This document shows positions 33,262-43,668 of a DNA stretch of 64,000 nt, piece by piece; position 1 is the first letter of the stretch; every line of letters begins with the position of its first letter. The stretch is from Erinaceus europaeus (taxonomy: Eukaryota; Chordata; Mammalia; Eulipotyphla; Erinaceidae). Both the position numbers and the translations under genes were made by a program. A model generated the notes under the pieces. It had not been told where the DNA came from, ran no database searches, and worked only from the letters and a program-made list of their open reading frames with translations. Where the stretch lies: NCBI RefSeq assembly GCF_950295315.1, contig NC_080171.1:28650682-28714681 (forward strand), in the 5' to 3' direction.

Positions 33262-34190
33262 CTACTAGTCCTGGGGTGGAGAACACGATGGGACCCCAGG
33301 GGCAGAAGGGCCTGGGGGACTGTAGCCTGAGGCTGTGGCTGACCCACGCTGCCAAGCCGGGAGACTGCTTGGACACCAATGAAGGCCAGCTCCGCCCTTT
33401 AAAATTTTTTTTATATTTTCCCTTTTGTTCTTGTTTTTTATTATTGTAGTTATTGATGTCGTCGTTGTTGGATAGGACAGAAATGGAGAGAGGAGGGGAA
33501 GACTGAGAAGGGGGGGAAAGACAGACAGACACCTGCAGACCTGCTTCACCGCCTGTGAAGCGACTTTCCTGCAGGTGGGGAGGCGGGGGCTTGAACAGGC
33601 TTTCTTCCGCCGGTCCACGCAGTCCTTGCCCTTGGCGCCACGTGCGATTAACCCGCTGCGCTACCACGGAATCCCAAGCTCCGCCCTTTGTGGTCTGACC
33701 ATGACGCCTTTGGACCGGCTTCCCGCAGCACCCCCTCGTGCCGCCGGAGAGAGGTGCAGACGGCCGGCCGGCGGGGCTGCCCTCTGGAGTGGTCAGGTGC
33801 CTTTTCCCCCAGCGCGCTTTGGCTCCCGGGCAGCGGCACAGTGAGAGACAGACGCTGGCTGACTCCGGGGGGGGGGGGGTCACAAAGGGAAGGCGCCACG
33901 TGCCACTCCCTGAGCGACCCTTCCGCGCCTGCGTGGGTCCTTTCCCAGCCAGTGTTGCCCATGGCAACAGGACTGTTGAACTCGCGTTGCCGCGCGGTCT
34001 CGCGGGGCTGCTGTGCTCCCCACCTGCGAGTAGAGCCTGAGTTTCTTGTAGCTGGTGAACTGGCCAGATCTGTGTTCTCGCGAGACCTGAGCCTGGCCGT
34101 ACAGTGTGCTTCCCTTGTTGGCAGATGCCCTTCTCGGTGTTTACTGACCTGGGGGCAGGTGGAACCTGTGCTTTCCGGAGACAACAGTGG
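33262..34190. promoter_or_regulatory. Orphan CpG-rich promoter-like segment
   Basis: The only CpG-dense block outside SINE bodies in the right-hand 45 kb. Visible motifs: CCAAT (33376-33380), a GC box in CTCCGCCC (both TSD copies of the SINE 33401-33676), an NRF1-like GCGCCTGCGT (33925-33934), an X-box GTTGCCCATGGCAAC (33954-33968) and the palindrome TCTCGCGAGA (34076-34085). No conserved exon was recognised on either side, so target gene and direction are unknown. It could be an unannotated transcript's promoter or a decayed one. Confidence 0.6.
33401..33676 (-). mobile_element. SINE A with 13-bp TSD inside the CpG-rich segment
   Basis: TSD AGCTCCGCCCTTT at 33388-33400 and 33677-33689 duplicates a GC box. 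Confidence 0.95.
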
Positions 34191-34259
34191 TTGTGCAAAT
34201 TTTTTCAGTGTCTTTCCGCCAGAAATTGAGTGGTGCTCTGAATAAAAAAAAAAAAATTC

Positions 34260-34402
34260 TTGTGGTCCGGGATAAAGCTTTGGACTCTCAAGCAGGAGGT
34301 CCTGAGTTCGATCCTAGGCAGCACATGTGCCAGAGTGATGTCTGGTTCTTTCTCTCTCCCCTTATCTTTCTCATTAATAAATAAATAAAATATTTAATAA
34401 AA
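34260..34402 (+). mobile_element. SINE C
   Basis: GTGGTCCGGGATAAAGCTTT to TTTCTCATTAATAAATAA. Confidence 0.9.
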
Positions 34403-34638
34403 AATTCCAGCTAGAATTGTTTCTACATATTGAGTTATTTTATTTAGCCATTACTGGGGGGTATGACTAATGCTGTCTGTGTGAGTAGTATTTTTAGATG
34501 GCATTTAAAGGCCACGGGGGCCCTGTTGTGGTCATGTGATGAAACTGTGGATCAATGCTACCTGGAACTTTCTCTTCCCCTAGATGTTTTAATGAGTTTA
34601 CAATGCAGGCAGATATTGAATGACATTAGGTGTATTTA

Positions 34639-34851
34639 CTTTCTTTTTTAAGTTTTTCATTTATTTGAGATAGAGGCTGAGAGAAATTGAGAAGCAAGGG
34701 GGAGATAGAGAGAAACAGATATACATGCAGCACTGTTTGACCAGTCATGAAGCGTTCCCCTTGTAGGTGGGGCCCGGGACTTGAACCTGTCTCTTTGCTC
34801 AATATAATGTGTGCTAAGCCAGATGTGTGCTAAGCCAGCATCACCAGTCCC
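34639..34851 (-). mobile_element. SINE B with diverged TSD
   Basis: TAGGTGTATTTA (34627-34638) and TAGGTGCATTTT (34852-34863) flank it. Confidence 0.8.
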
Positions 34852-34871
34852 TAGGTGCATTTTTAGTGTTT

Positions 34872-35086
34872 AAAAAAAATTTTTTTTATTATCTATTTAT
34901 TGGATAGAGACAGCCAGAACTCGAGAGGGAAGGTGGGGATAGGGAGAGAGGCAGAGAGAGACTCCTGCAACACTGCTTCACCACTCACAAAGCTTTCCCT
35001 CTGTAGGTGGGGACCAGGAGATTGAACCTTGGTCCTTGTGCATTGTAACATATGTGCTCAACCAGGTGTGCTACCACCTGGCCCCA
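34872..35086 (-). mobile_element. SINE B
   Basis: TATTTATTGGATAGAGACAG to CTACCACCTGGCCCC. Confidence 0.88.
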
Positions 35087-35212
35087 GTTACAACATTTTC
35101 ATTTAAACAGGTAATTTGCAGTCCTGTGTAATGTGAGCTACTTTGAGTCATTAGAGAAGGTTATATGAAGAGCTCTGTGTGAAGATGCAGTAATTTTTTG
35201 CCTGCCAGTTTA

Positions 35213-35357
35213 ATTTTTAAAATATTTTATTACTTATGAAAAAGAGGAGAGAAACAGAGCCAGATCTTCACTTTGACATATTTGATACCAAGGATCAAAC
35301 CCAGGACCCTGAGATTGAAAGTCCGACACTTTATACACTGGGCTGCCCACCAAGCCA
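35213..35357 (-). mobile_element. SINE C
   Basis: AAAATATTTTATTACTTATG to ACTGGGCTGCCCACC. Confidence 0.75.
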
Positions 35358-35397
35358 AGGATTCCCTCCCTCCCTTTCTTTTCTCTCTACTATATTT

Positions 35398-35537
35398 TTT
35401 TAAAAGAATTTATTTATTCATGAGTAAGACAGGTGGAAAGAGAGAAAGAACTAGACATCACTCTGGTACATGTACTGCCGGGGATTGAACTCAGGATCTC
35501 ATTGTTGAGAATCCAGTACTTTATCCACTGCGCCACT
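35398..35537 (-). mobile_element. SINE C
   Basis: AAGAATTTATTTATTCATGA to TTTATCCACTGCGCCAC. Confidence 0.88.
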
Positions 35538-35545
35538 ATACTCTA

Positions 35546-35549
<4 letters not shown>

Positions 35550-35583
<34 letters not shown>

Positions 35584-35840
35584 GTATTTAATATTTATTT
35601 ATTTTTCCCTTTTGTTTTTATTGTTATTGATGTTGTCTTTGTTGGATAGGACAGAGAAATGGAGAGGAGGGGAATACAGAGAGGGGGAGATAAAGATAGA
35701 CACCTGCAGACCTGCTTCAATGCCTGTGAAGCGACTCCCCAACAGGTGGGGAGCCTGGAGGCTGGAACTGGGATCCTTACACAGGTCCTTGCACTTCGCG
35801 CCACGTGCATTTAACCCGCCGCGCTAGCGCCAGACTCCCG
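35550..35840 (-). mobile_element. SINE A with 12-bp TSD and CT/TA repeat tail
   Basis: TSD ATACTCTACTCT at 35538-35549 and 35841-35852; CT then TA microsatellites (35550-35583) lie at the tail end. Confidence 0.92.
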
Positions 35841-36016
35841 ATACTCTACTCTTTCATTCCCCCCCTCCTCTTTCTCTCCCATTAAGATGCTCCCTTAAGC
35901 CTGGGTCCTTTCACAGACTGAAGTGTGCTCTCTACCAGATAAGCTATGTCCTAGCTACCTAGATCCTAGGTGCCTTTTTTTTTTAATTAAGAAATAAATA
36001 AAAAAAAGAAATCAAT

Positions 36017-36387
36017 AAATAGGGGGAGGAGGCATTATAGTGCACAAGGACTCAGGTTCAAGCCCCGGTTCCCCACCGGCAGGGAGAAAGCTTCACAAGT
36101 GGTGAAGTAGAGCTGCAGGTGTCTCTCTGTCTCTCTTCCTCTCTATCTCCCTCTCTCCTCTCAATTTCTCTGTCTCTATACAATATAAAATATAAAATAT
36201 TTTGAAAAAATTGGTCTAGGAGGTGGTGCAATGGATAAAGCGCTGGATTCTCAAGCATGAGGTCCCGAGTTCAATCCCTGGCAGCACATGTACCAGAATG
36301 ATGTCTGGTTCTTTCTCTCTCTCCTATATTTCTTGTAAATAAAATCTTTAAAAAAAAAAGATTTAATGTTTAAAAAAATTTTTTTTG
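36017..36387 (+). mobile_element. SINE B followed by SINE C
   Basis: B at about 36022-36205 with head partly lost, C at 36212-36360 (TTGGTCTAGGAGGTGGTGCA). Confidence 0.85.
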
Positions 36388-36405
36388 AAAAAGAAATCAA
36401 TGGGG

Positions 36406-36621
36406 AGGGGAGCGTGTGGTGGTGCACCTTGTTGCGCACACACATTACAGTGCATGAGGACCTGGGTTCAAGCCCCCAGTCCTCACCTGCAAGGAGAAAG
36501 CTTCAGGAGTGGTGAAGCAGTGTTGCAGGCATCTCTTTGTCTCTCTCCCTCTCTATCACCCCTTTCCCTCTTGTCCAGGCTGTCTCTATCCAATAAATAA
36601 AGATAATTAAAAATGTTTTTT
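36406..36621 (+). mobile_element. SINE B with 18-bp TSD
   Basis: TSD AAAAAGAAATCAATGGGG at 36388-36405 and 36622-36639; its core also occurs at 36003-36016, before the preceding SINE pair. Confidence 0.93.
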
Positions 36622-36639
36622 AAAAAGAAATCAATGGGG

Positions 36640-36800
36640 GCTGGGGAGCTAGCATAATGGTTATGCAAAAAGATTTTCATGCCTGAGATACCTAAGGTCC
36701 CAAGTTCAATTCTTAGCAATACCATGAGCCAAAGTTGATGAGAGAGAGAGAGAGAGAGAAAAGAGAAGAGAAGAGAAAGAGAAGAGAAAAGAAAAGAGCA
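36640..36800 (+). mobile_element. SINE D with GA-rich tail
   Basis: GCTAGCATAATGGTTATGCA body, then GA/GAAAA repeats 36738-36800. Confidence 0.85.
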
Positions 36801-37317
36801 AACAAATCACTTTGGTTGGATAATTTTGAAATCTGGAGGATAGTATTTTAGTGTTTAATGATTAAACTTTTCTTTTGTAAAAATAAACGAGGTAAGACAT
36901 TTTGGAATGATGCCCAGAATATCAGGTGATAGGGAATTATAGTATTACCCAAGGAGAGCAAAGTAATCCAATGTAAGGACTGACTATAATGCCACTGGAA
37001 ATTTGCCAGAGACTCACAGCCTCAAACCACTGAAAAACACAGGAATACACATCTCACTGTTAGCACATGTGCTGAGATGTGGAAGAGCTCTTGGCTGGAC
37101 TCACTGAATGATGGTCCCAGGGACAGGTTCTAGTCATTGTGATCCACTAAGACTGAAGGGAACCCTGACTTCTGTTACAAAGAATGCCAACCCTGTCTGG
37201 CTCAATTCTTAAAAGGGATTAATATCTGAAAGTCCACTTCAATATCAGATTTCACTTCCCCATCTGGGGCCCCGTGGGTCACAGGGGACCTGCAAGGTAG
37301 GTTAAAAAAAAAAATCA
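36801..37317. other. Unassigned intergenic sequence
   Basis: About 500 bases without any recognised repeat or coding feature. Confidence 0.5.
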
Positions 37318-37596
37318 AGGGAGTCGGGCTGTAGTACAGCGGGTTAAGCGCAGGTGGCGCTAAGCTCAAGGACGGGCATCAGGATCCCGGTTCGAGCCCC
37401 CGGCTCCCCATCTGCAGGCAGGTCCCTTCACAGGCGGTGAAGCAGGTCTGCAGGTGTCTGTCTTTCTCTCCCTCTCTGTCTTCCCCTCCTCTCTCCATTT
37501 CTCTCTGTCCTATCCAACAACAACGACATCAATAATAACTACAACAATAAAACAAGGGCAACAAAAAGGGAATAAATAAATAAATAATTAAATTTA
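37318..37596 (+). mobile_element. SINE A
   Basis: GGGAGTCGGGCTGTAGTACA start; complete body and tail. Confidence 0.92.
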
Positions 37597-37610
37597 AAAA
37601 AATCAGACTC

Positions 37611-37878
37611 AGGAGTTGGGCGGTAGCGAAGCTGGTTAAGCGCACGTGCTCAAGGACCGGTGTAAGGATTCCGGTTCTAGCCCACAGCTCCCCATCTGTA
37701 AGGGAGTCGCTTCACAGGTGGTGAAGCAGGTCTGCAGGTGTCTTTCCCTTCCCCCTCCCTGTTTTCCCCTCCTTTCTCCATCTCTGTCTTATCTAACAAT
37801 GATAACAATAATAACTACAACAATAAAAAAACAACAAGGGCAACAAATAAAGGGAAAATAAATAAATAAATATAATTT
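37611..37878 (+). mobile_element. SINE A with 14-bp TSD
   Basis: TSD AAAAAATCAGACTC at 37597-37610 and 37879-37892; inserted at the tail of the previous A. Confidence 0.93.
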
Positions 37879-38004
37879 AAAAAATCAGACTCCAACTTCC
37901 CTGATTTAAGAAGCTAATCTGCCTTCTCATATTTCAGCCTGCTGCCCTTAAATGAACAGTGGTGTACAGTCTGAAATGTGTAAAACAAAGCAAACAGGAG
38001 AGGG

Positions 38005-38415
38005 AGGAGGGTGTGGGCAATGATGCACTCAGTTAAACGTTCATAGTACCATGTGCAAGCACCCAACTTCACTCATAAAGCTTTCTCCTTGCAGGTGGGG
38101 TCTAGGGACTTGAACCCGGGTCCTTGTACACTGTAATTTGTGCATTTAGCCACATGAGCCACTGCCTGGCCCCTCAAGCACCCAACTTCAAGCCCCCAAC
38201 TTCAAGCCCCCACTCCCCACCTGTGGGGGTGTATGCCTCGAGAGGGATGAAGAGGTGTCTTTCTCTCTCCCTCTCCTCTAAATTTCTCTCTGTCCTATCA
38301 AATAAAATAGAAGGAGAAGGAAAAGGAAAAAAAAAAAAAAAAGGAAAAATGGGAATGGTGGATTTCTAGTGCTGGACCAAGCCCCAGCGAAAACCCTTAA
38401 GGCAAAACAAGGAAC
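38005..38415 (+). mobile_element. SINE B-ext split by a - strand SINE B piece
   Basis: The + strand B head (38005-38070) and body/extension (38174-38415) are interrupted by an inverted B fragment 38071-38173; CAAGCACCCAACTTC is repeated at both edges. Confidence 0.8.
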
Positions 38416-38449
38416 AAAGCAAAGGACTCCAGGAAGGTTGTTAATACAA

Positions 38450-38637
38450 CAGTCTGGGCGGTTGAGCACTAGGTTGAGTGCACATGTTACCATGTGCAAG
38501 GGCCTGGGTTCAATCCCCTAGTCCCCACCTGCGGGGTGTGGGAACTTCACAAGCGGTGGAGTGTCTGCAGGTGTCTCACTCTCTGTCTTTCTTCTCAATT
38601 TCTCTGTCCTATCAAAATAAATAAATAAATAAATATA
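38450..38637 (+). mobile_element. SINE B
   Basis: GTCTGGGCGGTTGAGCACTA to ATAAATAAATAAATAAA. Confidence 0.85.
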
Positions 38638-38975
38638 TGGGGGCAGGTGATGACACAGCGGGTTAAACACATATGGCGCAAAATGCAAGGACTGGTTTAA
38701 GGATCCAGGTTCAAGCCCCCTACTCCCCACTTGCAGGTGGGGGGAGTCTTTTCACAAGCAGTGAAGTAGGTCTGCAGGTGTCTATCTTTCTCTCCTCTTC
38801 TCTGTCTCCCCCTCCTCTCTCAATTTTTCTCTGTACTATCCAGCAACAACAATAGCAATGTCAACAATAAAAATAACAAGAACAACAAAAATGGAAAAAA
38901 TGACCTCCAGGAATAGTGGATTCATAGTGAAGGTGCCGAGCCCCAGCAATAACCCTGGATGCAATCAATCAATCA
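38638..38975 (+). mobile_element. SINE A-ext
   Basis: GGGGGCAGGTGATGACACAG start; extension ends AATAACCCTGGATGC. Confidence 0.9.
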
Positions 38976-39102
38976 ACCAATATAAAAAATTGCAGAGGCT
39001 AAGAGCTTTTGTATAAAAAAGAAAAATAAATAAATAAAAATGAAATATTAAAAAAATATTTAACAAAAGTTCAAATACTGCCCAGATTTACAAAATGGGT
39101 TG

Positions 39103-39283
39103 AAGGGGTTGGGTGGTTGAGCACACGTTACAATGCACAAGGACCCAGTTCGAGCCCCTGGTCCCCACCTGCAGGGGGAAAGCTTTTCAAGTGGTGAAGT
39201 AGTGCTGTAGGTGTCTCTTTCTTCTTCTTCTCTATCTCCCCCTTACTGTTTGATTTCTGACTGTTTCTATCTAGTAAATAAAG
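39103..39283 (+). mobile_element. SINE B, tail abuts an LTR
   Basis: GGGGTTGGGTGGTTGAGCAC to CTAGTAAATAAAG, where the LTR begins. Confidence 0.85.
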
Positions 39284-39642
39284 TGAGGAGGTCAGAGAAA
39301 ATATCTAGGGCACCAAAAGTGACTCCATTTTGGACACCCTCTGCCATGTTCCACCCTGAATCCAACCAATCAGAGATGAGCAGGAAAGTCCCTGGGTATT
39401 GAGAAATGAGAACAGTCGTTGACCTGAAACCAACTGTTCCTTGTTCCATGTAAACATCCCCACCTGTACCCACCCTGTGCTAACTATAAAAAGCTGAGAT
39501 GAAAAATGTTCGGGGTCGCAAGACTTCCCCTGTGTGGAGGCTCTTGGGACCCAAGCTTAAGCTTGCTAATAAAGGCTCTTGTACTTGCTCGTGACTCTGG
39601 ACTTCCTTGTGTGTGATCGGACCCGAATTTCTGGGCATAACA
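39284..39642 (+). mobile_element. Solo LTR of an endogenous retrovirus
   Basis: Begins TGAGGAGGTCAG and ends GGGCATAACA. It holds CCAAT (39365-39369), a TATA box (TATAAAAAG, 39485-39493) and AATAAA (39568-39573), spaced as in a retroviral U3-R. The flanking 4-mers AAAG and AAGG do not match exactly. No viral genes are present. Confidence 0.75.
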
Positions 39643-39659
39643 AAGGATTATACATTTTA

Positions 39660-40135
39660 TTTTATTTTATTTTATTTTATTTTTAAATTCTTTTTTATTT
39701 TTTATTTTATTTTATTTTATTTTTAAATTCTTTTTTATTTTTTATTTTATTTTATTTTTTTTATTATTATTATTATTTTTTTTTTCTTCTTTTCCTCCTC
39801 CAGGGTTATTGCTGGGCTCGGTGCCTGCACCATGAATCCACCGCTCCTGGAGGCCTTTTTTTCCCCCCCTTTTGTTGCCCTTGTTGTAGCTTCGTTGTGG
39901 TTATTATTATTGCCCTTGTTGACGTAATTCGTTGTTGGATAGGACAGAGAGAAATGGAGAGAGGAGGGGAAGACAGAGAAGGGGAGAGAAAGACAGACAC
40001 CTGCAGACCTGCATCACCGCCTGTGAAGCGACTCCCCTGCAGGTGGGGAGCCGGGGGCTGGAACCGGGATCCTTACGCCGGTCCCTGCGCTTTGCGCCGC
40101 ATGCGCTTAACCCACTGCGCCACCGCCCGACCCCC
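39660..40135 (-). mobile_element. SINE A-ext with 16-bp TSD and expanded ATTTT tail
   Basis: TSD AGGATTATACATTTTA at 39644-39659 and 40136-40151. 39660-39794 is TTTTA/TTATT repeat containing a duplicated TTTTTAAATTC segment, then the extension and A body. Confidence 0.95.
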
Positions 40136-40235
40136 AGGATTATACATTTTAAATGGGGCTGATATCTTCCCACACTTGCAGACCTCTTCTATAATGCATA
40201 TCACATGATTTTAGCAGTGTTTATTTTAAAAAAAT

Positions 40236-40350
40236 GTTTTAAACCAAAGCACTATTCAGCTTTGGCTTGTGGTGGTGTGAGGGAATTGAACCTGAGACTT
40301 TGGAGCCTCAGGCATGAGAGTCTCTTTACATAACTGTCTCCCCCACCCAG
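40236..40350 (-). mobile_element. SINE D
   Basis: ACCAAAGCACTATTCAGCTT start; CATGAGAGTCTCTTTACATA. Confidence 0.82.
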
Positions 40351-40383
40351 CAGTATTTATTTTTATTTTATTTACATATTTTT

Positions 40384-40655
40384 ATTGCCATGAAGGTTAT
40401 CATGGCAATCATGGAGGTCAGTGCCAGCACTATGAATTCAATGCTCCCAGGAGCCATTTTTTCCTATTTACTTTATTTTATTTTATTTGATAAGACAGAG
40501 AAATTGAGAAAAGGAGGGGGAGAGGGAGAGGGAGACATCTGCAGATGTGTTTCACTGCTCATGAAACTTCCCCATGTAGGTGGGGCTTAGAGGATCAAAC
40601 CTGAGTCTTTGCATATGGTAACATGTGTGCTCAACCTGGTATGCCACCACCCACC
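40384..40655 (-). mobile_element. SINE B-ext
   Basis: TTGCCATGAAGGTTATCATG extension, B body to GGTATGCCACCACCCACC. Confidence 0.8.
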
Positions 40656-40664
40656 CTCAATCTT

Positions 40665-40981
40665 TAATGTCTTTTTTTTATTTTTTTATTTAAGAAAGGA
40701 TTAATTAACAAAACCATAGGGTAGGAGGGGTACAACTCCACACAATTCCCACCGCCCAATCTCCATATCCCACCCCCTCCCCCGATAGCTTTCCCATTCT
40801 CTATCCCTCTGGGAGCATGGACCCAGGGTCATTGAGGGTTGCAGAAGGTAGAAGGTCTGGCTTCTGTAATTGCTTCCTCACTGAACATGGGCATTGACTG
40901 GTCGGTCCATACTCCCAGTCTGCCTCTCTCTTTCCCTAGTAGGATGGGTCTCTGGGGAAGCTGAGCTCCAGGACACATTGG
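40665..40981 (-). mobile_element. L1 3' end only (317 bp) with 16-bp TSD
   Basis: TSD ACCCACCCTCAATCTT at 40649-40664 and 40982-40997. The insert is only the outer 3' module seen at 25615 and 52676, with its A tail, so reverse transcription stopped very early. Confidence 0.93.
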
Positions 40982-41204
40982 ACCCACCCTCAATCTTAGC
41001 AGTGTTGGTAATACCTTTCATATATTGTTTAAGATCAAGATTTTATTTCAGTCATTACACTTATTTGTGCCCATGGATGTACAAAGCAAGTACACTGTGT
41101 TTGTCTTGGACCCAACACAAAAAGCAGGCACCAGGTCTGTGAGTAAATACTGAGAATTTCCCTACCATAATGTTTATGTTGTTGTTGTTATATTACTACT
41201 AGTA

Positions 41205-41310
41205 TTTTATCAGAGCACTTCTCAGCTCTGGCTTTATGGTGATGTGGGGGTTTGAACTTGGGACCTCAGAGTTTAGTGCTCCTCATGTCTACACAATGTT
41301 ACTGGCATGT
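41205..41310 (-). mobile_element. SINE D, old
   Basis: TTATCAGAGCACTTCTCAGC; the 5' end is decayed. Confidence 0.65.
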
Positions 41311-41480
41311 CATCTTCAAAGGAATCAATGACATCGAAGTAACCCTTGTTCCTCTGCAAGTCTTTTATTATTATTATTACCTAAAGACTAATTTTATCAG
41401 TTGCATATGAGAGAGAATTTCACATGAGCTAGAGGAGAGAAAGAAGGCTGAACACACTGGTACATGCAGAATTGAGCTGG

Positions 41481-41834
41481 CGGGGGTCGGGTGGTAGTGC
41501 AGCAGGTTAAGCGAATTTGGCGCAAAGCTCAAGAACCGGCCTAAGGATCCCAGTTAGAGCCCCTGGATCCCTACCTGCAGGGGAGTCACTTCACAGGCGG
41601 TGAAGCAGGTCTGCAGGTGTCTGCCTTTTGCTCCCCCTGTCTGTCTTTCCCTCCTCTCTCAATTTTTCTGTCCTATCCAACAACGAAAGACATCAACATC
41701 ATCAACAACAATAATAACCACAACAGGGCTACAGCAACAAGGGCAACAAAAGGGGAAAAAAATGGCCTCCAGGAGCAGTGGATTCATTGTGTTGGCACTG
41801 AGCCCCAGCAATAACCCTGGAGACAAAAAAAAAA
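41481..41834 (+). mobile_element. SINE A-ext with 11-bp TSD
   Basis: TSD AATTGAGCTGG at 41470-41480 and 41835-41845. Confidence 0.93.
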
Positions 41835-41936
41835 AATTGAGCTGGGAACTGCAGACATGGAAGACCATGTCTCACCATATTGGCTTTCCCTCGGCAAGTC
41901 AATAAAAAAATTATCTCATATGAGAGGTAAAATCCT

Positions 41937-42128
41937 TTTTTTATTATATATATTTATTTATTGGATAGAGACAGCCAGAAATTGAGAGGGAGAGACACCT
42001 GCATCACTGCTTCACTACTTGCAAAGCTTTCCCCCTGCAGATTGGGACTGGGAGCTTGAACCAGGGTCCTTGTGTACTGTAATTTGCACTCAACCATTCA
42101 ACCAGGTGCACTACCACCTGTCCCCCTT
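41937..42128 (-). mobile_element. SINE B with TSD
   Basis: AGAGGTAAAATCCTTTTTT precedes it (from 41923) and recurs at 42129. Confidence 0.92.
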
Positions 42129-42154
42129 AGAGGTAAAATCCTTTTTTTTTTTTT

Positions 42155-42275
42155 TTTTTTCTTGCTTGAGCACTGCTTAGCTCTAGCTTATGGTGGTGTA
42201 GGGGATTGAACCTGGGACTTTATAGCCTCAGACATTAGAGTTTATTTGCATAACCATTATGCTATCTACCCCCCA
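42155..42275 (-). mobile_element. SINE D at the same target site
   Basis: Flanked by GAGGTAAAATCCTT (42131) and GAGATAAAATCCTT (about 42277), so the target motif exists three times around the B and D insertions. Confidence 0.88.
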
Positions 42276-42404
42276 CTGAGATAAAATCCTTAAAGCATTA
42301 CTTAGTGATTAATAACATTTGTGCCCAAAGATGACTAAATGTGCTTTTTTTTTTTCAATCAGGGTACAGCTCAGCTGGATCACCTCAAACACAAAAATGA
42401 TTTT

Positions 42405-42556
42405 TTAAAAATATTTTATTTATTTATTCATGAGAAAAATAGGAGGAGAGAGAGAAAGAACCAGACATCACTCTGGTACATGTGCTGCCGGGGATTGAAC
42501 TGAGGACCTCATGCTTGAGAGTCCAATGCTTTAACCACTGTGCCACCTCCAGGACC
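42405..42556 (-). mobile_element. SINE C with TSD
   Basis: ACACAAAAATGATTTT before and ACACAAATGATTTT after. Confidence 0.88.
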
Positions 42557-42744
42557 ACAACACAAATGATTTTCACTTGTCAGTTAGGGAAGATACAGCC
42601 ACCACTTGTGCTCATTTTACATTCAATATTCATTACCTCAAATACCTGCCATTCTTCGCCCCCCCGCTTGAGGTGTAAATTCGGTGTCATTCTAGTCCAA
42701 GTGCTTGACTTTGGTTTCTCTTTGGAAGTGTGTGTCTGCCTGGA

Positions 42745-42901
42745 ATTTTTTAAAAAATATTTTATTTATTTATTAATGAGAAAGACAGGCGAAGAGAAAG
42801 AAACAAGAAATCACTTTGCCACATGTGCTGCCAGGGATCAAACTTGGGACCTTATACTTCAGAGTCCAACGCTTTATCACTGCGCCACCTACTGGACCAC
42901 A
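42745..42901 (-). mobile_element. SINE C with 10-bp TSD
   Basis: TSD TCTGCCTGGA at 42735-42744 and 42902-42911. Confidence 0.9.
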
Positions 42902-42922
42902 TCTGCCTGGATTAAAATTAGA

Positions 42923-43235
42923 TCACCTGAGAGTGACACAGTGGATAAAGCATTGTAATCTCAAGCATGTGGTCTGAAGTTTAATCCCTGGCACTGCACA
43001 TGCCAGATTGACGCTCAAGTTCTCTGTCATAAATAAATAAATAAATAAATTAATTAATTAATTAATTAATTAAATAGATTAGATGTGCTGTATGGTGGGG
43101 GAGAGGGAGAGATATCTCAGTAGTAAAGTATGAGAACTGCATTGCCTGCTCAGATCCCTGGCACTGCATGTGCTGGATTGGGGATGACTTCTCATTAGAA
43201 TGTAAAACTCTTATTTCATTGGAAATAAATAAAGT
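42923..43235 (+). mobile_element. Two SINE C-like copies
   Basis: 42923-43076 with a long AAATAAATTAATTAATT tail; 43095-43235 is an older, weaker match (CTCAGATCCCTGGCACTGCA). Confidence 0.75.
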
Positions 43236-43578
43236 AGGTTGGGGAAGATATCATAATGGTTATGCAAAATAAGTTCACTTATTTATTTATTTATTTATTA
43301 TTTATTTAACCAGAGCACTGCTCAGCTCTGGTTTATGGTGGTGCAGGGGATTGAACCTGGGACTTTGGAGCCTCAGGCATGACAGTCTGTTTGCATAACC
43401 ATTATGCTATCTCAAAATAAGTTCACTTGTTTATTTTATTTTATTTTTTTATTTAACCAGAGCACTGCTCAGCTCTGGCTTGTGGAGGTTATACAAAATA
43501 ATTTCATGCCTGAGGCTCCAAAGTCTCAGGCCCAGTCCCCTGAACCACCATAAGCCAGAACTGAACAGTGCTCTAATA
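43236..43578 (+). mobile_element. SINE D composite with inserted - strand SINE D
   Basis: A - strand D (43281-43413) inserted with TSD AAAATAAGTTCACTT (43266-43280, 43414-43428) into a + strand D head (43236-43265). Another T-rich piece and a + strand D body continue to 43578. Confidence 0.85.
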
Positions 43579-43623
<45 letters not shown>

Positions 43624-43632
43624 GAGAAAGAC
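43579..43632. repeat. GAAA microsatellite
   Basis: About 12 GAAA units forming the tail of the preceding SINE D. Confidence 0.92.
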
Positions 43633-43668
43633 AATAAGGCAGAAAAACAGAAGAAATAAAGAAAATCT

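Noticed and set aside
32858..34198. 446-codon - strand frame
   Set aside because: It runs through a SINE A, a SINE B and the CpG-rich segment; parts are plain SINE translations such as SNNDDINNYNNK.
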